From Burkholderiales bacterium JOSHI_001 (GTDB taxonomy: Bacteria; Pseudomonadota; Gammaproteobacteria; Burkholderiales; Burkholderiaceae_C): 64,000 nucleotides of DNA. Below are positions 63,356 through 64,000 of this stretch, piece after piece (position 1 is the first letter of the stretch; each line of letters begins with the position of its first letter). Below the pieces are notes generated by a model that ran no database searches, was not told the DNA's origin, and saw only the letters and a program-made list of their open reading frames with translations. The translations under genes were made by a program, and so were the position numbers. Location of the stretch: contig CM001438.1 in NCBI GenBank assembly GCA_000244995.1, forward strand, positions 2,132,090-2,196,089, in the 5' to 3' direction.

Positions 63356-64000
63356 GATGGCGACTCCTCATTCATTGCCGCGGGAGGGAACCACACACTG
63401 AAGGTGCTGCCCTGACCAGGCAGGGACACCAACTCGATGCGGCCACCATGCAGTTCCGTTATGCGCTTGGAAATCGCCAGGCCCAATCCGGTGCCGGTGA
63501 ATTCGCGCCGGGTCACCAACCTGGAAAAGGCGCCGAAGAGCTTGGGCACCAGGTGCGGCGCGATGCCGATGCCATGGTCACGCACCCAGATCTGGCAGCC
63601 TCCGTCTTGAACGCTTGTGCTGCCCCAGGCCACACGTGGCGGCAGACCGGGTGCGTGAAATTTCAGCGCGTTGGACAACAGGTTCTGCAACAGCACACGC
63701 AGCAGCGTACGGTCGCCAAGCACGCAGGGCAGGTGGCCCGGTTCGATCACGGCCTGTTCCTTGCGCAATGCGCCGTCCAGGTCCAATAGCACCTCCTGGA
63801 TCACTTCCTGCAGGTCTACGCGCTGCCGGTGCAGGGCGATGCCATCCTGGTCCTCCAGGTGAACGTAGTCCAGCAGGTCGTCCAGCAGCGCCCGCATGCG
63901 CTCACCGCCCTGCCGAATGAAACCCAGGTGACGGCGCGATAGCGCGTCCAGCCGCTCGTCCAAATCCTCGCTCAGCATGCCGGCGAAATTGACAATGCTG
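63352..64000 (-). CDS. sensor histidine kinase, C-terminal part (runs off the window)
   Basis: The visible 215 residues start within the HisKA helix (SIVNFAGMLSEDLDERL) and contain a full ATPase domain (LLQNLLSNALKFHAPG, RDHGIGIAPHLVPKLFGAFSRL, GTGLGLAISKRI). The upstream sensory part is outside. It pairs with the REC protein with which it overlaps. Confidence 0.9.
   Translation of the reverse strand, partial: SIVNFAGMLSEDLDERLDALSRRHLGFIRQGGERMRALLDDLLDYVHLEDQDGIALHRQRVDLQEVIQEVLLDLDGALRKEQAVIEPGHLPCVLGDRTLLRVLLQNLLSNALKFHAPGLPPRVAWGSTSVQDGGCQIWVRDHGIGIAPHLVPKLFGAFSRLVTRREFTGTGLGLAISKRITELHGGRIELVSLPGQGSTFSVWFPPAAMNEESPS

Overview
The window looks like a chromosomal segment of a high-GC betaproteobacterium of the order Burkholderiales, probably near the Rubrivivax/Roseateles/Leptothrix group. 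This is inferred from protein character (PEP-CTERM proteins, YeeE/YedE, DUF3422, Cdd1, a glgBXCAP cluster, a LexA-controlled DnaE2) and from the visible codon bias; no database was searched.

Region 1 (1-9.8 kb) is a sedentary chromosomal integron. Thirteen complete attC sites, plus one cut by the window start, punctuate it at 0.5-0.9 kb intervals. All have the canonical orientation on the minus strand, so cassettes read right to left away from attI (about 8874-8920). From attI outward the cassettes carry: a GFA/CENP-V-fold protein, a PEP-CTERM protein, a small membrane-anchored protein, repeat cassette copy 3, a tautomerase, repeat cassette copy 2, a 68-residue protein, a composite cassette with a gene on the opposite strand, a DUF2971 protein, a multi-pass membrane protein, a second PEP-CTERM protein, a small soluble protein, repeat cassette copy 1, and a partial cassette. 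attI carries a short ORF with a strong Shine-Dalgarno, like ORF-11 of class 1 integrons. One extra gene lies between attI and the integrase.

Region 2 (9.8-14.4 kb) is the integrase gene intI followed, with a 76-base overlap, by dnaE2 (error-prone polymerase). A perfect LexA box lies just before intI. This suggests one SOS-induced unit that both reshuffles cassettes and mutates the chromosome. lexA itself, with two degenerate boxes, is at 22.2-22.9 kb.

Region 3 (14.4-26.4 kb) holds ordinary core genes: cytochrome b561 with a PepSY protein, a LysE exporter, a split chromate transporter, an MFS exporter, a D-2-hydroxyacid dehydrogenase, small conserved proteins, lexA, asparaginase, Ohr/OhrR with a palindromic operator, a LysM/BON protein, and a stand-alone ureE.

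Region 4 (26.4-36.9 kb) is a complete glycogen operon, glgB-glgX-glgC-glgA-glgP, followed by a J-domain/zinc-ribbon/PilZ protein. Region 5 (37-53.5 kb) holds a TonB-dependent receptor divergent from a NarL-type two-component pair, DUF3422, a PCu(A)C copper chaperone, plsY, a RidA-like protein, a thiol-redox protein, an aldo/keto reductase, an AhpD-like protein, msbA, tolB-pal-cpoB, a YeeE/YedE transporter and tcdA.

Region 6 (53.5-64 kb) begins with two tRNA-Lys genes. A truncated phage-type integrase follows, facing a truncated GAF-domain gene: the scar of a lost genomic island. Beyond are signalling genes on the minus strand: a PAS histidine kinase, a diguanylate cyclase, a NarL-type kinase/regulator pair with a chalcone-isomerase-like exported protein, and a second REC/kinase pair running off the window. 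Two promoters in this cluster share a palindromic box at an identical distance from a -10-like element, so they are probably targets of the local response regulator.
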